Shown here piece by piece: positions 63,491 through 64,000 of a stretch of DNA of 64,000 bases. The DNA is from Gadus chalcogrammus. Its lineage: Eukaryota; Chordata; Actinopteri; Gadiformes; Gadidae. The translations under genes were made by a program, and so were the position numbers. Below the pieces are notes generated by a model that worked only from the letters and a program-made list of their open reading frames with translations, did no database searches and was not told the origin of the DNA. The stretch is from the NCBI RefSeq assembly GCF_026213295.1, contig NC_079418.1, positions 3,409,887-3,473,886 on the forward strand. The letters are read 5' to 3'. Numbering within the stretch: position 1 is the first letter of the stretch; the number at the start of each line of letters is the position of its first letter.

Positions 63491-63755
63491 AGTATTTATA
63501 TGCTATATTCAAAATGAAATGAAAATACAAAAGCAGCGTGTTTTCCTAATTGGGATCTTTATTATTAGATGAACAACTCAGTTAAACCAGATCCGTTCAA
63601 TAGTTATGCGCTACTCTGCTCTAAGCAACGGAGCATGCAGCTCGAAGCCGGTGCTCATAAGCATAACTAAAAATAAACACAACCCTAGTTAGCTCCCAAA
63701 ATAATAACAATAATCATATAAAAAAAACAATCATGTTACAACTTAACCAACCAGT

Positions 63756-63971
63756 CTATGGATTTTTGTTCAGAAAGATGAGCATGTTGACATGCTCTGG
63801 GGTAAGACGCGACCGCAGCCTGGTGACCGTCAGTCCAACCACCGAAAACACCTGCTCTGAGGGGACCGACGTTGCCGTGATGCACAAATACCTCCGTGCT
63901 AACTTGGCAAGGCGGGGGAACACCTTTCCACATTCCAGGGGCTCAGAAAGTTCTTTATTTCTGCTTCGATG
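63756..63971 (-). pseudogene. ZBED1-like hAT transposase C-terminus (window-truncated)
   Basis: The - strand reads [40 protein letters not shown] (the hAT dimerisation/SERVFS region), [18 protein letters not shown] and a TAG stop at 63756-63758. The pattern PRLxxLARxYLCIxATSVPSExVFSxxG…LTPExVNxLxFL is diagnostic of ZBED1-like hAT transposases. In this copy T-x-T-R-L-R-S-R follows the motif, within normal variation. The 5' remainder of the gene is outside the window, so completeness is unknown. Confidence 0.85.
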
Positions 63972-64000
63972 CTAACCTCGCCTTGAGTGGTAGGCCTATA

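Larger units (their letters stand above)
63077..64000 (-). mobile_element. ZBED1-type hAT element running off the window
   Basis: TAGGGATGGGCATTCGATTC at 63077 followed by TTAGTCGATTAATCGTTAAT is a hAT terminus. A C-terminal transposase fragment on the - strand (63756-63971) confirms the family. The other end lies beyond 64000, so the TSD cannot be checked. Confidence 0.75.

Overview
The window looks like a piece of a teleost fish chromosome built almost entirely from nested transposable elements. The evidence is spliced exons with GT/AG borders, hAT/Harbinger/Merlin/ZMYM1-like/HARBI1-like proteins, a jockey-superfamily LINE of the L2/Rex type, fish-type retroposon tails ending in a TAAGTCGCTTTGGATAAAAG-type sequence, many CA/GT/CT microsatellites and AT-rich spacers. 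I see no bacterial-style operons and no rRNA or tRNA genes. The only hint of a host gene is one possible 82-bp exon near the right end. The species cannot be fixed from this sequence.

Layout, left to right. 1-4.6 kb: the end of a hAT element cut by the window edge, a second hAT end, and an internally deleted ZMYM1-type hAT element with clean 8-bp target-site duplications (TSDs) at 2051-3845. 4.67-21.96 kb: a 17.3-kb element bounded by about 1.27-kb terminal inverted repeats (TIRs). It encodes a four-exon Merlin (ISXO2/IS1016-like DDE) transposase on the + strand and an intact-looking CCDC106-like spliced gene on the - strand. Inside it sit a TTAA-flanked element that itself contains an intact five-exon hAT, a solo LTR, a ZBED1-type hAT MITE and small foldback elements. 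22.7-29.0 kb: a decayed multi-exon gene of an animal EnSpm/CACTA-like transposase type, cut in an exon by a hAT MITE. 29.3-38.3 kb: an element with 10-bp termini and a ~208-bp tandem array. It hosts a LINE fragment, which hosts a complete two-gene Harbinger (HARBI1 plus Myb-like), which hosts a MITE. It also hosts a second element carrying only a Myb/SANT-like gene. 39.7-45.8 kb: a probable solo LTR split by a ZMYM1-type hAT whose long ORF has a single nonsense codon. 46.3-55.7 kb: an L2/Rex-like LINE copy split twice, by a degraded Harbinger and by a 6.3-kb hAT that contains a decayed gene of an unclassified DDE-like family and two more MITEs. 55.7-64 kb: MITEs, LINE tails, microsatellites and minisatellites, the candidate host exon, and the start of another ZBED1-type hAT running off the window.

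The order of insertions can be read from matched TSDs (many were checked base by base). The most interesting unit is the Merlin element: a transposase gene and a divergently transcribed CCDC106-like coiled-coil/basic gene within one pair of very long TIRs. The transposase carries one visible frameshift, while the companion gene, the nested hAT transposase and the 32-kb HARBI1/Myb pair show no break that I could find. All family names rest on motif recognition by eye; no database search was run.
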